NCBI GenBank assembly: GCA_039621445.1
Contig: CP154956.1
Coordinates: 70,654,412-70,718,411 of the forward strand
Direction: 5' to 3'
Origin: Euglena gracilis
Lineage: Eukaryota; Euglenida; Euglenophyceae; Euglenales
Length of the DNA stretch: 64,000 nucleotides
Positions 34,443-44,545 of this stretch are shown here, one piece after another. The notes beneath the pieces are model-generated. The model was not told where the DNA came from. It did no database searches and saw only the letters and a program-made list of their open reading frames with translations. A program made the position numbers and the translations under genes. Position 1 is the stretch's first letter; each line of letters begins with the position of its first letter.

Positions 34443-35916
34443 CAGGCATTATTTTTTTTTAAGGCGAGATTTCTCAAAAAATTTTAAGGCGTTTTTTTTA
34501 AGTTTTTTAAGGTTTTTTAAGGCATTTTGAGGAATTTTAAATTTTTTTCAGGTTTTTTAAGGCATTTTTTTTCATTGTAATTGCTTTAAATTTCTGACCC
34601 TATTCAGGAGATTTGCTTGCCTGTTGGCCTTAAATGGCCTAAAATGGCCTCAAATGGGGAAATTTTGGGGCTTGACCACAGGTGACCAAGGTTGGCTGCT
34701 TGTTTTTTTTGAAGTAAAAAAAAATGTTTTTTTTAAAAAAGCATGTTTTTTTAAGAAATTTTTTTAAAAAAACAAGTTTTTTATAAATAAATTTTTAAAA
34801 AAGAAAACAAGTTTTTTAAAAATATGTGTTTTTTAACACAAAAAAACGCAACAAAAAAAGTCTGGAATAACTTAAAAAACGTCACTTTTTGATGACAAAA
34901 AATAACTTTAGAACTTTTCCCTCAAAAAATGGCCATTAAACTCCCTCAAACCCCCATTCTTTCACACCTTCCAAAAATCAATATTTTCTCAAAATTTTGA
35001 ATTTGAGAGGTTTTTGAAGCAAAAGAAATGCCATTGAAAATCCAACAAATTTGACAGAGGAAAAGTGTCAGTAAAATTTGACTGTGCCAAAACTTGTTCC
35101 ACCTTTTTTGACCTTCGTTATTCCCCCCCCCCTAAAACTACCAAATTTAACCCTGAAATCTTTGAGTTTTTTTTTGTCAAAATCAACATTTCTCAAAATT
35201 TCAATTTTGAGAGACGTTGGAAGCAAAAAAAATGCCACTGAAAATCCAAAAAATATCCAAGGAAAAAAATGTCAGTAAAATTTGACTGCTCCAAAATTTG
35301 GTCCCATTTTTTTTTACCTGCATTTTTTGACCCCCTCCTAAAAACTAACAATTTTCATCCCTAAAATTTTGGTGATTTTTTGCTTGAAATGCCGTGGCAA
35401 GTGTGGGAAACTGCTCCAGCGTAGTAAATTGCCCCAAATTGGGAGTTCTTTGTTGTTCATGCAACTTTTGCTGCAATTGCATTTTTGAGCAATTTGGGTT
35501 GACCCCTCTAAGAATGTCTCAAGTAATTCAAATCAAGAAAGATGTGGTTGCAAGTTTTGCTTATTCTGGCCGTTTGTCACAGCTTTTGGTGAACCGAGGC
35601 CAACCGAACTATGCCAGAAACCTTGGCAAACAATCCGGTTTTCATATTGTTTATTCACAACCGCTTCTGCATTGACTGGCTTTATGCGGGGTTTCAGACA
35701 TGCCATTATTTTGTTTGGTGCAAGAAAAAAATTCCGAGGGAGAATTTTTAAGGTTTTTTAAGGTCATCACGGGGAGAAAAAACTTCCCCGGGGTGATTTT
35801 TTTAAGGTTTTTTAAGGTTTTTTAAGGTTTTTTAAGGCATTTTGACAAAAAAAATTTTAAGGTTTTTTAAGGTTTTTTAAGGTTTTTTAAGGCGCCTTAA
35901 AAAATAATACTGCCTG
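34443..35916. mobile_element. hAT-like non-autonomous element, 1.47 kb
   Basis: The TIRs are CAGGCATTATTTTTTTTTAA (then GGCG) on the left and, read inward from the right, CAGGCAGTATTATTTTTTAA (then GGCG). They are flanked by a perfect 8-bp duplication TCCCTGTG (34435-34442 and 35917-35924). Inside are two tandem copies of repeat E (34960-35375), multiple TTTTTTAAGG decamers near both ends, and no transposase. The ORF at 35394-35675 is unrecognised. Confidence 0.85.
34960..35375 (+). repeat. Repeat E, two tandem copies
   Basis: About 210-bp units with GAGAGGTTTTTGAAGCAAAA, GTCAGTAAAATTTGACTG and CCCTGAAATC; the third known copy is at 25845-26055 outside this element. Confidence 0.8.
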
Positions 35917-36114
35917 TCCCTGTGGTCGTGTAATATCCAAACAGCTCATTTTTGTGGTGTTTTCACCCACTCTGGAAGAGTTATCAAACCCTTCAGAATG
36001 CGCACCTGCACACTCCGCTTCCAACATGCGCGGATGCGCATTTTCACTGGAATTGTCAGAATTTTGTGACTCAACAAGAAAAGTGCTTTCCCGGCCGTCT
36101 AAGTTTCAGGGCTG

Positions 36115-36190
36115 GCATCCAGGGGCACCACAAATTTGAGGGGAGGCATCCGGGGGGGGGGGGGGGGGGGGCACCCCAAATTTCAGGACG
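36115..36190. repeat. Short direct duplication around a G20 run
   Basis: GGGCACCACAAATTTGAGGG and GGGCACCCCAAATTTCAGGA are two copies of one ~45-bp segment separated by an approximately 20-base G-run. Confidence 0.7.
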
Positions 36191-36321
36191 GTCCAGATGG
36201 AGGGAGGGGCAGAGAGCAAAACATCCTGGCGGAGCAAGTCAAGCAAATCCTTCGACTAAAGCAACTGGTGGTGCAAGCTCCACCAAGCACATCAACGTTG
36301 TCATTGCCAGAGATCTGAGGT

Positions 36322-36488
36322 CCTGTGACCGTCCGTGGGGGCACAGCCCGAGCTGGGCATGGCCGCTCCCCTCCACAACGCCCTTCGCCGCCAGCAGCTC
36401 CTGTGCCGCGGCGAAGTGCCCCGCCTCGGCCGCCAGCCACAGCGGGCTGCGGCCACAGCGGGCTGCGGCCCCGGCAGTCGACCGCTCG
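36322..36488 (-). CDS. Ankyrin-repeat exon on the opposite strand
   Basis: On the - strand a pyrimidine-rich stretch ends in CCCTGCGAG, followed by a frame with G or C at about 95% of third positions. The peptide ends its first part with GRSPLWLAAEAGHFAAAQEL, then LAAKG, a close match to an ankyrin repeat (G-x-TPLxxAAxxGHxxxVxxLLxxG). The + strand frames lack such bias in a recognisable product. Donor near CCACGGACG^GTCACAG. No neighbouring exon of this gene was identified, so it is either one exon of a gene nested antisense in the DUF229-gene intron or a stranded fragment. Confidence 0.7.
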
Positions 36489-36489
36489 C

Positions 36490-37178
36490 AGGGAAGAATG
36501 GAAATTGGTTATTTCACTCTGCGAAATAATCAACAAATTGTCACCCTTGCAGACGTCCCCGGAACCTGCCGCGGTGTAGCTGTGTGGGTCTCAAAATGTG
36601 TTGCCTGCAACTTGACATTCAAAGACGTGGCCTGCAGAGCAGACAAGACTCATCTGGCGAATTCTCAAGATTTGTGTTCGCATTGGGGTTCAATCTGCAC
36701 CGAAAAGCTCAAGATTTATTGTCTTCGCCTGGCCCGGGCCAAAATTGTCACTGAAAATCACCCTTTCCAATCCCAGTATGGCACAACCATCGATGGTGGG
36801 CAGTAACAATCTTATAGAGAAATACCTTTTTCTGCAATACAAAAAGTCACCACTTCTCTCAGGCGTTATGCATCGCTCTTGTCAAACCAAATACCATTCT
36901 TGTGCAAGATTGGTCAAGACATTGGCAAGAAAACTCTGCAGCTTGCCTCCATGGTTTCCACAAATTTTTATTCTGATGCCTTTTTCTCAAGGGAGGTTTG
37001 GTTTCCGATGTGCATGCAGATGGTCTGTGAGAGGCTTGTTGCTTCTGGTGAGAAACTTTGTTGTAGGAATATCTATGTCTCTCATCTGATGAATGAGCTC
37101 TTCTTTCATCCCTCCAAGGCTGAGCAAGCTAGGCCAGACACACATTTCAGCAGGCTCGAGGCTCGTGAGCACTCGTGA
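36490..37178 (+). pseudogene. Possible coding relic, unknown
   Basis: Two frames in succession carry protein-like, non-repetitive sequence: about 36500-36804 (RMEIGYFTLRNNQQIVTLAD, later LCSHWGSICTEKLKIYCLRL) and about 36879-37176 (GKKTLQLASMVSTNFYSDAF, then ERLVASGEKLCCRNIYVSHL). A stop and a frame change lie between. I cannot assign a family; a decayed transposon or viral gene is possible. Confidence 0.25.
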
Positions 37179-37439
37179 GCCGAGAAACCGTGCATTGTTT
37201 CCGGAAATGTTGGTCAGACAAAATGTACCCCTGGAGGTCCTCTATCGCCCCCAGTTCGCCGTTTTGGCTTCCAGCACGCCTGGCCCTTGTTCCGGCGCAG
37301 TTTTGTGGCCCTTCTTGGGTGTTTTTGGGCCTTTTTTTTTGGCGGCAGACAAAAAGCACAGGAAAGAAACTAAAAGAGAAAATTATCATTCAGTTCTCTG
37401 GTAGAGAAACTCAAAATTATAACAGAATAAGAATACCAC

Positions 37440-37520
37440 CTTAGGAAATCCTAATAGGATCTGCCCTCAGGCCTACTTCCTCATCGGAAGGGCAGAGAGC
37501 ATACACCTGGTACACATGAA
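37440..37520 (+). repeat. Fragment shared with the 618-bp repeat end at 60.4 kb
   Basis: AAATCCTAATAGGATCTGC, CTCATCGGAAG and AGCATACACCTGGTACAC occur in the same order at 60372-60443. Confidence 0.75.
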
Positions 37521-37723
37521 AAACACACTTTCCCCATCGCATCCCGTGGTTGAACATAGTCACAGGAGACCCCCATGGCCCTGTCATTTTCTGCACTGAG
37601 AGCTGGTCATCAACAACTTTATCTGCGGGGGGGGGATGCAACATGGAACCACAAAACAAAAAACGTGACGCAAAAAAGCGTGACACGAAAGATGTCCCCT
37701 CTCCCCCCTGCCTCTCCCTGCAG

Positions 37724-37790
37724 ATCGCCACGGCCGTGCAGCGAATCCTCCGTACCCAGCCCAACAGCGTGGTGCTGCTGCTCTCGGACC
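37724..37790 (+). CDS. DUF229-like gene, exon with LLLSD motif
   Basis: Acceptor CTCTCCCTGCAG^ATC in phase 0. The frame reads IATAVQRILRTQPNSVVLLL, SD, then RAP. DUF229 proteins have 'NTVVIFMSDHGLR' at this point, with Asp and His as metal ligands. High third-position GC stops right after GGACC, and no GT follows closely; reading the next bases gives DRA instead of DHG. A GC donor directly after GGACC (37791-37792) would leave the first base of a His codon. The end at 37790 is therefore a proposal; a conventional GT donor at about 37818 is the alternative. Confidence 0.75.
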
Positions 37791-38198
37791 GCGCTCCGAC
37801 TCCATTTCTGCATCCTGCCAGATGTGCCACTTTATGGCAAGGCCACATAGCAATGCTCTTGTTCCTTTGTGTTCAACATTTATGTTCCCCTGATTTTTTC
37901 CAAAACCGGTGACGTGGAGAAGAGGAGGAGGGTGGATGGCTCACCTCCCCCTGTCAGGAACCCAGATGGGGTTCTCCCTATTTTTTTCTGCCTCGAATCA
38001 CCGAACCCCCCCCACCAAAGCCGATGACCACATAGCCTGCGAAGATGTTGAATTGGTGCCAATCCCGCCCAACCCCCCAGTCTAAAAGATTCAAAGGGAT
38101 GATCCGATACCCGACGGACAAGGGGCGCGCCCGACCATGGCGGCACCCCAAAGCACCTACCGCTGTTCTCCCTCCTGGTGCCCAGCCCTCTGCTGCAG

Positions 38199-38222
38199 AT
38201 GGGGGTTCCACCTCAGGAGCTG
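38199..38222 (+). CDS. Proposed micro-exon completing the DHG motif
   Basis: CCCTCTGCTGCAG^ATGGGGGTTCC is a good acceptor. If joined to the C left at 37790 it gives His-Gly-Gly-Ser-Thr, restoring the family's SDHG. A GT follows at about 38223 (GAGCT^GTGTGA). This is an inference from motif completion only. Confidence 0.3.
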
Positions 38223-38338
38223 TGTGATTGTGCTTTGTGTTCTCTCCGGAGTTCCCTGCCATCGTGCCATCACAGCCAAAGATCGTAGCATACCAGCCGT
38301 TTCAAAAGACGTTGACACACTGACGTGGCTGGATGGAA

Positions 38339-38508
38339 GCCCCGGCCCAGCGATGCCGCAATGGGCAGCAGTTTGCACAACAACCAGGCCGAGGTGGTGT
38401 CTTGGTACGACTTGCACCTCACCCTGCGGCACCTGTTGAACCCCGACCACCCACCCCCGACACTACCCACGCTGCGACCCAGCAGCCCATTGAGACCCCC
38501 CAGTGCTT
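38339..38508 (+). CDS. DUF229-like gene, exon with YDLHLTL motif
   Basis: The frame reads SSLHNNQAEVVSWYDLHLTL, then RHLLNPDH. The family has 'NxxxLVTPFDLHATLLDLL' near the end of the fold, and the Asp-Leu-His core matches. Third-position GC is high up to DH and falls in a Pro-rich linker. The family's next landmark, 'YGxSLF', appears as CLYGNLFQ but one frame away, across C-runs (38452-38501), so either a homopolymer error or a small intron separates them. The 5' boundary is uncertain. Confidence 0.75.
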
Positions 38509-38649
38509 GTATGGGAATCTCTTCCAAGCAGATTGTTTTGCAAGCCAAAGGAGGGATTTATTTAAGTGAGGGGTTGCATCCGATGTTTGTCACATTTTCC
38601 CCAAGGAAATCTGGTAAATGAATATTATCGTACTTGTATGAATGTATTT

Positions 38650-38832
38650 ATGTGTATATGCATGCATGCATGCATGCATGCATGCATGCATGCATGCATG
38701 TATGTATGTATGTATGTATGTATGTATGTATGTATGTATGTATGCATGCATGCATGCATGCATGCATGCATGCATGCATGCATGTGTGTATGCATGCATG
38801 CATGCATGTATGTGTGTATGCTTGTATGTATA
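38650..38832. repeat. (ATGC)n / (ATGT)n compound microsatellite
   Basis: Blocks of ATGC, ATGT, then ATGC again, with a few GTGT interruptions. Confidence 0.97.
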
Positions 38833-39913
38833 TAGTTTGCAAAAAAGTGTTTTTCCTGCAAAATTTCTTTGGGATTCTGCATTGTTCTTGCGAGAAGGGA
38901 AAGGACTTCAAGTCTGTGATGTTTGTCACCCGTCGTGAAGTCGATTTGAACAAGCCTCGCAAATGTGATCCCCTTCTTTGCCCCCCCCCCTGTCCCAACG
39001 GCATGCTGCCTTGACAGCCCAGTCGCTACTCACTCCGTTGTTCGGGGCTGAGCCAGTCTCCCAAGTCGACCCGCCCAGCAGGTTTCTATATGAGGGGAGG
39101 GCACGGGGTTGAGGAGTGGGGGGGGGGTGCCCCCTACCCACCCCCCCCGGACCCCCATAGCAGGCACACCCTCCCGGGGGGGGGGGGGGTCTGGATCTTT
39201 GGTGCCTACCGGCCAAGCTGACTTTCCTTGAAAATGGCCATTCTCGGGCCACGGTGCTTTCGGCGCTGGGGAGTGTGCTATAATAGCACCCACCCCAAAA
39301 CTCGGCCTCCCGGGGAGGTCAAAAAATGCCGAACTCCCCTGCCTACCCATCGCACCCCCGGGGGAGTGCGGTCCACGTGCACAGACAAAAAGGAGGCTAA
39401 AAACAGCGCCAGGCCAGAAGAAGGGATAAAAGGCACCAAACAAACAGCCACAGTACACACAGGGGTGCGTGCATATCCTTAAAAAGAAGCCTGTTGGGAA
39501 GGTTTAGTGGGGGGACCAAGAGATAATAATTTCAGTGTTTTGCTGCTGAAAGAAAACTGTGGACAAAAATTGATGTCCCCATCTCATTGGCACCCCCAGC
39601 GCCTCCACACTTCTCCTTGCAGGTGAGGGGGGATCCCAAAAGGGCTTTCCTGTCCAGCCCTGCTGCTACCGGGACCCGACAGGACACAAAGCGAACCAAA
39701 TGACGCGACAGGCGGGACCAACAGCCCTCGGTGCCTCGTCCCGAAGGTGGCCCGCAGCGCCACAATGCGGGCGCCACAACACCCGGGGCGACGCGCGCGA
39801 CGCCCCCCAGCTGGGCTTAGCCACGCCCCGCCGTGCCGAGCCCCGGCCAGGGCTGTCCGGAAACCCCCGAAGCTCGGTGGGTGGCGGGAGGGGGTTGCCT
39901 TCCCTCCCACCAG

Positions 39914-40141
39914 GCTTTCCGGCACAACCCTGGCTGTGGTGGAACCGCTGGCCATGGTGGAAGAGCCCCTGGCCACGGTGGAAGAGCCAGGGGGCCGCAG
40001 CTGCCGGGCGGCGGGGGTGCCCGCCGCCTTCTGCCCCTGCGCGCGGGCCGCCCCGCTGGCTCCCGGCTCCCCGGCGTTGGCCGGCGCGGTGGCGGCGCTG
40101 CTGGCGGAGTGGAACGGCTTGATCCCGGCCGGGAGCTCCTG
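39914..40141 (+). CDS. DUF229-like gene, Cys-rich C-terminal exon
   Basis: Acceptor CCTTCCCTCCCACCAG^G, probable donor AGCTCCTG^GTCGGT. The frame reads TTLAVVEPLAMVEEPLATVE, EPGGRSCRAAGVPAAFCPC, then VAALLAEWNGLIPAGSS. DUF229 proteins end with 'RTCxDAGIPxHWCxC' followed by a helix containing 'INxxL'; the Cys spacing (C, then CxC) fits. G or C at about 95% of third positions. Confidence 0.85.
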
Positions 40142-40289
40142 GTCGGTCATGGGCCCACAGGGAGTGGGGCTCTAAATGGCTGATTTCACATTGAGCGAAT
40201 CACATTTGATTTCCGCGACGTGATTCCGTATATGTGAGATATCATTTTTATTATCCATTTTTCGCTTCAGTATTTCATTGCTCAGTTGG

Positions 40290-40387
40290 AGAAAATATTT
40301 TTTTCAAGTTTTGAAGGCTTTATTCTGGCCAAATTTTCAAGGCAGTTCTGAAGGGTTTTTAAGGTGCCTTAAAAAATACTGCCTGAT
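40290..40387. mobile_element. Fragment: right end of the 34.4-kb-type hAT-like element
   Basis: TTTTTAAGGTGCCTTAAAAA followed by ATACTGCCTG equals the right terminus of the element ending at 35916. No matching left end or target duplication was found, so the copy is truncated. Confidence 0.55.
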
Positions 40388-41528
40388 TGTGCCTCTTTGA
40401 AATAGGCACACACACGCATGTTTTGTCTCGTATGTGCACTGAAGAAAAAATGGCATGGATATTAAACTACAAATTGAACCATTTGTGTGACCTTTTACAG
40501 ATGGACCTCCTGCGTGTGACTTTTTCCCGCATTTTCGTGCATTTTTCCTCCAAAATACATGACGGCCTTAGTTTTATAACTCCCAATCAAAAGTGCGCTC
40601 CTAGCCATCCTAGTTGCTTCCTGCAGAATGTCTGTAGGCAATGTTCTTTGGACGTCAACAGTGTGCCTCTTTTCCACTGGTCCTCTAAAACGAGAACGGC
40701 GTTCTTGGGAGGGGCACATTTTGGCTCTTAATCCCTCCAAAGACCCTGCAACGCTTGTCTTCAATACAATTTCCGGCAAAGATCTGTCCAAACAATTTTG
40801 ACGGGGGCAAGGCCAAAAAAGCGTTTGTGGGGGCAAAGCCATTCAGGGACTTTTAACAGCCCAGTATCCCCCTATTCCCACGCCGTTGCACAGAGGCGCC
40901 CTTGCCCGCCGCTGCCTTCTGCTTGTTCTGGACCGAGTCATCAGCGCCCAGGAGATGATACCTTCTGGTCAGGGGACACAGTCAACACCAACAGGAAAGT
41001 AAACAAACATTAGGGGAAATTCTTACAGGAATATATTACGATTACCATATTTTTTGGAACATTAATCGTTTTATGTCAAATCATTTTTTAGCGAGCTGCC
41101 AGAAATCTTGTTCAGTCAGTTCAGTGGGCAAACTGCTCAAAAATGGGTTGTTTGCATGTGCTATGTGGCATGTCGATCGCTCGTCTGGACAACGTCTGCA
41201 TCTTTTAATGTTGGTTGATGATTTCGCCTTGCCTTGACTCAAAGAGTCACCTGATTGGGAGAAAAGAAGGGACGTCAGAAAAGCGCCTTGTGAAAATTCA
41301 GGTGCAAAAAATGAGACGACAAAGAAGGAGAAACAAAAGAGCGCAAGTACAAACAATTTTATTTCAAGAGCAGCAAGAGAACCCGCAACAACTGCGATTC
41401 ACGCCAGAATTTTTTTTTGGCAACGGGGTTCCAACCCTCCCCGCTCATTTAATAACCTGCCCAGCCCTCTCCCAAAAAGAGGACTTTTTTATTTCGGCGA
41501 TTTTAACTGACGATTGGGCATACCACAG
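40388..41528. other. Last intron region, no recognised feature
   Basis: AT-leaning DNA with short unsupported ORFs (e.g. 40387-40731). Confidence 0.5.
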
Positions 41529-41814
41529 AGGTGCTCCTTCTTCCTCAACTGGTTCTGGCCCCCCTGGTTCTGGCCCCGCCGACACCGTCCAGCATTTCGA
41601 CCTGCAGTTCACCGTCAAGGGGGATCCCTACCCTGTGTTTGCATTGAGGTCGGACCTCGACCGGAGAACGGGCCATTACACGCTTGTGAGCGCAACCCAG
41701 GAGACGCGATATGAACGATACCGGCAGTGTGCCGACCCGCAAGTTGAAATTACGTACTGCATCTGCAAGACTCCTTCCAGCACTGTTTCGAGCAACATAA
41801 CAAATCGCTCGTGA
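41529..41814 (+). CDS. DUF229-like gene, terminal exon with stop
   Basis: Possible acceptor ATACCACAG^AG. The frame reads DTVQHFDLQFTVKGDPYPVF, ALRSDLDRRTGHYTLVSA, then RYRQCADPQVEITYCICK, and stops at TGA 41812-41814. The family C-terminus has an immunoglobulin-like strand region ending 'RxNxYgxQSxCVxDxxLKxYCYC'; the final C...YCICK matches. The last ten residues are Ser/Thr-rich. This sets the 3' end of the gene, which spans at least 27 kb from the first certain exon. Confidence 0.83.
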
Positions 41815-41875
41815 CGACCTCCCCTCGAAGGTGAAGTGGCATATTTTATCTTTTCTTTTCCCAGCGATGTACAGT

Positions 41876-41992
41876 GTGTGTCTGTGTGTGTGTGTGTGTC
41901 TGTGTGTGTGTCTGTGTGTGCGTGTGTGTGTCCGTCTGTGCCTGCGTGTGCAAACACATGTCCATTCATCCATCCATCCATCCATCCAAGTC
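41876..41992. repeat. (TG)n-rich and (CATC)n microsatellite
   Basis: TGTGTGTCTGTG-type runs to about 41950, then CCATCCATCCATCC at 41967-41987. Confidence 0.95.
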
Positions 41993-42889
41993 GGGCGGTT
42001 GAAGATTTTTTTTTGGCGACAATCAACTCAAAATTCAAAAAATGGTCAAATGGACTTCTGGTGGTATTTTTTCGTGGTTTATTTTCAAGAAAAACCCAAA
42101 CTGACAGTGTTACATAGCTCCGTTTTTTTGTGTGTGAAATTTGACTTCCCTTCAGAGTGGCTCCCGAAAGGGCGTATGAAAGGTCCACTTGACAAAAATA
42201 ACGGAAAAATAATGGAAACTCTGGGCGGTTTCCCAAACTGACCTGTCAAATGAATAATTCCCCCACAACATAGTCGTCCCAATGATAACCCCCCCATGAG
42301 GTCCGATTTTGATTGCCCAAAAGACACCCCATTATTAAATGTACGGAGGGAGGTATTTATTTATGAATGGATGCAACCTGTGACCCGCGTTCAAACCCTT
42401 AATCGGGCCGGCCAAACAAAGGACGACGTTTGACCCCGTGGCGAGGACAAATGAGGAGGCAACTTTTGTGGTTGCTATCACCCAAAACATGACTTCCAAT
42501 TCTTTTTTGCAATGCAGCGTCCTGAGATAATGTTATTTGTAATGAATTTTGTCAAGAATTGGTGCCCTCGGGGGGGGGGGTATTTTAATATCTTGTTTGT
42601 TGGTCTGATTTTGATAACTCCTTGATTTATGTCCCCTCCCCCTATTCGACCCCCCCCCCCCATTCAGCTGTCCAAGCAAAGGAACTTGCAGTGACTCCTT
42701 GGTTTAAAGTTGGTTGCGAGGTTTACACGCCACGCATCTGGTAAGTGCAACAGCTCACAGATAACCTGAACAATGACAATTGTATTTTCGCTTAAGCCAG
42801 AGGACCCCCATCCTTCAGGGGGAGCGGCAGCCAGCAGTCTTTTTCCAGCCCCTCCCCCCCACGTTATATTTTAAGAAAAAATAACGGCG
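41993..42889. other. Intergenic DNA, no gene recognised
   Basis: Short ORFs only, with G10 near 42570 and C12 near 42650. No polyadenylation signal can be called with confidence after the stop at 41814. Confidence 0.5.
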
Positions 42890-43165
42890 AATGGGCAGTA
42901 ACGTATATTTTTTTTCGGAGGTGCAAAATTTGGCCAAAATGGGCAAAAATTGGTCGGAAAAGGGTGGCCAGGGTATATTTGAGGTCAAGAAATCGATGTT
43001 TTGCAAAATTGGCTGCTTTGGGGGCATTTTTGCAGTTTCGGGTTTTTTTTTGGTATTTGGTCCGACCCCCAGTCGGGCCCAGTTCCAGATCATGGGGGAG
43101 ATTGGCCAGCAACCTTTTTCCAACAAGCCAGAATTTTGTACCCTCTGAGCTGGACGTCCCACGTT
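42890..43165 (+). repeat. Dispersed repeat D, copy 2
   Basis: Partner of 22240-22530 in the same orientation; shares GTCGGAAAAGGGTGGCCAGG-like words through CTGAGCTGGAC. Confidence 0.7.
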
Positions 43166-43504
43166 TTTCAAATCTTCGCACGCAGAGAAAGGATTCGACC
43201 TTTTGAGGGGAAATTCCATGAGGTCAGATTAATTCACACGTTTCCCAGCATTTCCAGGTTCGTTCAAATGAAAGGGTATCTCGACATTTTCATCTACTTC
43301 ATGCTTCTTTCAAGAGAAAAATAAAGAAGAAGAACATTCATTGTTGGGATCGAGCGTTGTAATGTTGATAATATGTGGAGAAAATTACAATAAAAGATCA
43401 AGGCCCCACAGCCTCTCTGTCACCAAGCGCCTCCTTTTTTTTGACGCAAAGTCACATGCTTCCTATTCTCTCTTATCCATTATCCACTAACTTCTCTGGC
43501 GAAG

Positions 43505-43840
43505 CTGACCCCACCCCGAGTGGGGGGAACCTGCCTGGGCAGGCATTCCAAGGCACCAGATCCGACCGGGGGGTAGGGCATACGGCCAAAAGTTTCTGGG
43601 CCCTCGGCCAAGGCACCTCTGGCGCCGAAGGCTCCAAAAGGCCCAGCAAAGCACTTTTTGGCCCACGACCCGGCAGGCACTAACCCTGGGGGGTTGTCAA
43701 GAGAGCGGTGGTTTTGCGAAGGGGGGGTCAGACCACCCCCCCCCCACCAAGGTGGAGGAGAGGTCCAGACACTCCCCCTTCGGACCAAGTGGGGGGTCCG
43801 GGACCCCCACAGAAAACCATAAAATTTTCTGGCGCACCTC
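43505..43840 (+). repeat. Dispersed repeat F, copy 2, plus GGTCCGGACCCCC module
   Basis: Same word order as 27855-27975 for the first 100 bp; 43765-43830 resembles 28665-28750. Confidence 0.65.
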
Positions 43841-44445
43841 AGCGTTACCTGGTGGGCTAGGGGAGGCAAGCACAAACCCCTCAGGGTGTTAAGCGTGGGG
43901 GGGGGGGGTCAGACACCTCCCCCTCCTCCCCACTAACTCAATACCCTGGGGGAAGGGGGAGTGCTTGCCTCCCCAGGCCCTCCAGGGAACGCTGAGATGC
44001 CCCTCCCCAGGGGGGTCAAACAAACTCAGCCTGCTCTTGTCGTGTGTATTCCATCAAGTGAAGAGCTGGATTCAAGGAAAGGTCGTTGCTCAGAGTTCAT
44101 CCTCTTCGTTCTGACTGACCATCCTACCTCCTCACCATCCTGTCCCCACCTGCCTTCCTCTCTCTGGGAAACAAGCTGCTTTTTGATTCAGAGGTCTGGC
44201 TGGACCACACCCCCGCCCTGGGCTAGGGGTCCGGTGTGGGTTTCAATTTTTTTGGAAATGCTGGAAAGAATTTTTTTTGGAAAGACGGCCCAATTTTGGG
44301 AGAGTCCTGGGGTCAGAGGTAATCAGCTTTTGTGTAGTGCTGAGCTCATTAACTGCTTGATGGTGCCCCGCAAAGAATCGGGCTGGCTGGGTGGGTGGGG
44401 AGCTCCCGGGTCCGAGCAAATGCGGAATCCTCACCTTTGGTGACC
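43841..44445. other. No recognised gene
   Basis: The ORF at 43961-44443 lacks codon bias or motif. Confidence 0.45.
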
Positions 44446-44449
44446 TTAG

Positions 44450-44545
44450 CTTTCCACGGAGTCTCCGCGGAGGCTGGTTACCTCGGAGCCTCCGCAGAGG
44501 CTGGTTACCTGCGGAGGCTCCGCCAACCAGTTTTGTACGCGGAGG
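44450..44545 (+). repeat. Three tandem copies of a ~27-bp palindromic unit
   Basis: Copies of CTCCGCGGAGGCTGGTTACC and the inverse CGGAGGCTCCGCCAACCAG are present. A related GCTCCGCGGAGGCAAC lies at 46294. Confidence 0.75.

Noticed and set aside
39584-40150. 188-aa ORF on the - strand opposite the Cys-rich DUF229 exon
   Set aside because: Shadow of the GC-rich + strand exon; the + frame has the family landmarks.
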